Shown here in pieces: positions 6,188 to 7,675 of a DNA stretch of 7,675 bases. The DNA comes from Thermoleophilia bacterium (GTDB lineage Bacteria > Actinomycetota > Thermoleophilia > Gaiellales > Gaiellaceae): positions 1-7,675 of the forward strand of contig JACVRM010000104.1 in the NCBI GenBank assembly GCA_014534415.1, in the 5' to 3' direction. Both the position numbers and the translations under genes were made by a program. The first letter of the stretch is position 1. Each line of letters starts with the position of its first letter. The notes under the pieces were generated by a model. The model did not search any database, was not told the origin of the DNA, and saw only the letters and a program-made list of their open reading frames with translations.

Positions 6188-7339
6188 ATGGACTTCGAGA
6201 CACGCGCGATCCACGAAGGGCAGGATCCCGACCCCGCAACCGGCGCGATCACCGTGCCGATCTACCAGACGTCGACGTTTGTCCAGGAGGAGGTCGGCGT
6301 CCACAAGGGCTACGACTACTCGCGCACCGGCAACCCGACCCGGACGGCGCTCCAGCTCTGTCTCGCGTCGCTGGAGAACGCCGAGCACGGGGTCGCGTTC
6401 TCGTCGGGGCTCGGCGCGACGACCACGCTGATGCACCTCGTCTCACCTGGCGAGCGCGTCGTCTGCGTGAACGACGTGTACGGCGGCGTCTACCGGATGT
6501 TCTCGCAGATCTACGAGCCGAAGGGCTACCGGTTCACCTGGCTTTCGGCCGAGCAGCTGAGCGAGGAGCTCGCCGACCACCTCGACGAGCGCACGCGGAT
6601 GGTCTGGCTCGAGACCCCGACGAACCCGCTGCTGAACGTCGTCGACATCAGGATGGCGGCGGAAGCGGCGCACGCCGCCGGCGCGGTCGTGATCGTGGAC
6701 AACACGTTCGCGAGCCCGTACCTCCAGCAGCCGCTCGAGCTCGGCGCCGACATCGTCCTGCACTCGACGACCAAGTACCTCGGTGGGCACTCCGACGTCG
6801 TCGGCGGGTTCGTCGCGACGAACGACCCGACGGTCGCCGAGCGCCTGCTCTTCCTCCAGAAGTCGCTGGGGGCGGTGCCCGGCCCCTTCGATTCGTGGCT
6901 CGTCCTGCGCGGTCTCAAGACGCTCGCCGTGCGGATGCGGCAGCACTGCGAGAACGCACGGCAGGTTGCCGCCTTCCTTGCCGAGCATCCCGCCGTCGAG
7001 AAGGTGCTCTACCCCGGCTTGCCCGACCATCCCGGCCACGAGATCGCGCGTCGGCAGATGCGCGACTTCGGCGGAATGATCTCGTTCCTGGCGGCATCCG
7101 AGGAGGAAGCGGTCGGCCTCGTCTCGCGTACGAAGGTCTGGAAGCTGGCCGAGAGCCTCGGCGGCGTCGACAGCCTCATCGAGCACCCGGCTCGCATGAC
7201 GCACGCGTCGACGGCCGATGCGCCGTTCGCGGCACCGCGCAATCTGGTCAGGCTCTCGGTCGGCATCGAATCGGCCGGTGACCTGATCGAGGATCTCGCG
7301 GCCGCGCTGGTACGGTCGGCCGCCGCGGCGGGCGCGTGA
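6188..7339 (+). CDS. Cystathionine gamma-lyase / gamma-synthase family PLP enzyme
   Basis: This is a 383-residue member of the Cys/Met-metabolism PLP family (fold type I). With cystathionine beta-synthase at 4220-5617 it most likely acts as cystathionine gamma-lyase, splitting cystathionine to cysteine, 2-oxobutyrate and ammonia. Gamma-synthase activity cannot be excluded from sequence. Seen: 'AIHEGQDPDPATGA' near the start, 'PIYQTSTF' (24-31), 'YSRTGNPTR' with Tyr44 and Arg46 that contact the neighbouring subunit's PLP phosphate, Tyr98 in 'DVYGG' that stacks on the PLP ring, Asp171 in 'VDNTFASPYLQ', and the PLP lysine Lys196 in 'HSTTKYLGGHSDVVGG'. The C-terminal 'SLGG', 'MTHAS' and 'RLSVGIE' motifs are intact. 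At the position of human CTH Glu339 it has Asp328 ('GGVDSL'). ATG 6188 gives the standard N-terminus; GTG 6170 is rejected. It is probably transcribed from its own promoter rather than from that of the genes before. Confidence 0.93.
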   Translation: MDFETRAIHEGQDPDPATGAITVPIYQTSTFVQEEVGVHKGYDYSRTGNPTRTALQLCLASLENAEHGVAFSSGLGATTTLMHLVSPGERVVCVNDVYGGVYRMFSQIYEPKGYRFTWLSAEQLSEELADHLDERTRMVWLETPTNPLLNVVDIRMAAEAAHAAGAVVIVDNTFASPYLQQPLELGADIVLHSTTKYLGGHSDVVGGFVATNDPTVAERLLFLQKSLGAVPGPFDSWLVLRGLKTLAVRMRQHCENARQVAAFLAEHPAVEKVLYPGLPDHPGHEIARRQMRDFGGMISFLAASEEEAVGLVSRTKVWKLAESLGGVDSLIEHPARMTHASTADAPFAAPRNLVRLSVGIESAGDLIEDLAAALVRSAAAAGA

Positions 7340-7393
7340 CGCTTCCGCGACGAAGTCGGCGCTGACACGTCGGACCTGAAGCGGTAGCGTTTC

Positions 7394-7426
7394 GGGAGGG
7401 GCGCTCGCGACCCCCTCCCAAGGGGG
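7394..7426 (+). terminator. G/C-tract hairpin, possible factor-independent terminator
   Basis: GGGAGGGG (7394-7401) and CCCCTCCC (7412-7419) form a perfect 8-bp stem around a 10-base loop, 55 bases after the stop at 7337-7339. A third tract, GGGGGG (7422-7427), can instead pair with CCCCC (7411-7415), so two hairpins compete. No T-run follows. Being upstream of the likely transcript start of the next gene, it most plausibly ends the transcript from 6188. Confidence 0.5.
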
Positions 7427-7436
7427 GCGGCGAGAC

Positions 7437-7442
7437 TACGAT
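7437..7442 (+). promoter_or_regulatory. Candidate -10 element (TACGAT) for a leaderless transcript
   Basis: TACGAT fits TANNNT and ends six bases before GTG 7449, which would place the start codon exactly at the expected first transcribed base. There is no Shine-Dalgarno in the six bases between and no recognisable -35 box. It supports GTG 7449 as the start. Confidence 0.5.
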
Positions 7443-7448
7443 CGCACC

Positions 7449-7675
7449 GTGCCCGCGCACGAGCCGCTCGACCTTCTGCATCTCGGCCGCGAGCGTGTGA
7501 TCGGCTCCTACCTGCTGGAGACGGACGGCGGGCCCGCGCTCTTTGACTGCGGGCCGGCGACCACGGTCGAGACGCTGAAGCGCCGGCTCGCCGAGCGCGG
7601 GCTGACGTTGCCAGATGTCAGGCACCTGCTCCTCTCGCACGTCCACCTCGATCACGCCGGTGCAGCGGGCCTGCT
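7449..7675 (+). CDS. Metallo-beta-lactamase-fold hydrolase, N-terminal part (3' end outside window)
   Basis: The frame is open from GTG 7449 to the window edge, giving 75 residues. Seen: a first strand 'DLLHLGRERVIGSYLLETDG', the second strand with 'ALFDCGP' (30-36), a helix, then 'RHLLLSHVHLDHAGAAGLL', which contains the metal-binding H-x-H-x-D-H (His64, His66, Asp68, His69). The C-terminal metal ligands lie beyond the window. Substrate cannot be told from this part: the superfamily includes hydroxyacylglutathione hydrolases, thioesterases, lactonases and nucleases. Its place after a cysteine-producing enzyme invites the idea of a persulfide dioxygenase, but the first motif does not look like that group (see rejected list). 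Start choice rests on the TANNNT box at 7437 and on the first strand beginning soon after. Confidence 0.85.
   Translation, partial: MPAHEPLDLLHLGRERVIGSYLLETDGGPALFDCGPATTVETLKRRLAERGLTLPDVRHLLLSHVHLDHAGAAGL

Noticed and set aside
7449..7675. Persulfide dioxygenase (ETHE1-like) identity for the metallo-beta-lactamase gene
   Set aside because: The neighbouring sulfur genes suggest it, but the visible motif 'LSHVHLDHAGAAG' differs from the 'THxHADH' form I associate with that family, and the diagnostic C-terminal part is missing.

Overview
The window reads as chromosomal DNA from a very GC-rich actinobacterium. Codons end almost always in G or C, several starts are GTG, and the proteins look like those of Thermoleophilia/Gaiellales-type Actinobacteria. 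The lineage is inferred by eye, not searched. I see no rRNA, tRNA, CRISPR array, transposase gene or integrase. The window cuts a gene at each end.

Layout, left to right. (1) 2-1965, plus strand: the end of purN and complete purH, coupled by a GTGA overlap; these are folate-dependent formyl-transfer steps of IMP synthesis. (2) 1966-2300: a convergent gap with no intact gene, but with coding-like stretches in shifting frames that look like a decayed or frameshifted gene. (3) 4189-2301, minus strand: an ECF sigma factor and, overlapping it by GTGA, a 462-residue single-pass membrane protein that is probably its anti-sigma factor, with a large outside domain. (4) 4220-7339, plus strand: cystathionine beta-synthase with two CBS domains, a small lipoprotein with a complete type 1 copper site, and a cystathionine gamma-lyase/gamma-synthase family enzyme. 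The two PLP enzymes would together make cysteine from homocysteine and serine (reverse transsulfuration). (5) 7449 to the end: the start of a metallo-beta-lactamase-fold hydrolase.

The clearest regulatory pattern is that the three plus-strand genes at 4220, 6188 and 7449 have no visible Shine-Dalgarno sequence but each has a TANNNT hexamer 6-8 bases before the start codon, as expected for leaderless transcripts. Coupled downstream genes (purH and the anti-sigma gene) instead start inside GTGA overlaps, and the anti-sigma gene has a strong GGAGGT. Other points worth checking are the RseA/RseB-like one-chain architecture of the putative anti-sigma factor, the twin odd palindromes at 6104-6125, the G/C-tract hairpins at 7394-7426, and the possible relic gene after purH. 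Most of the window is ordinary housekeeping sequence; the sigma/anti-sigma pair is the best candidate for something not well described.
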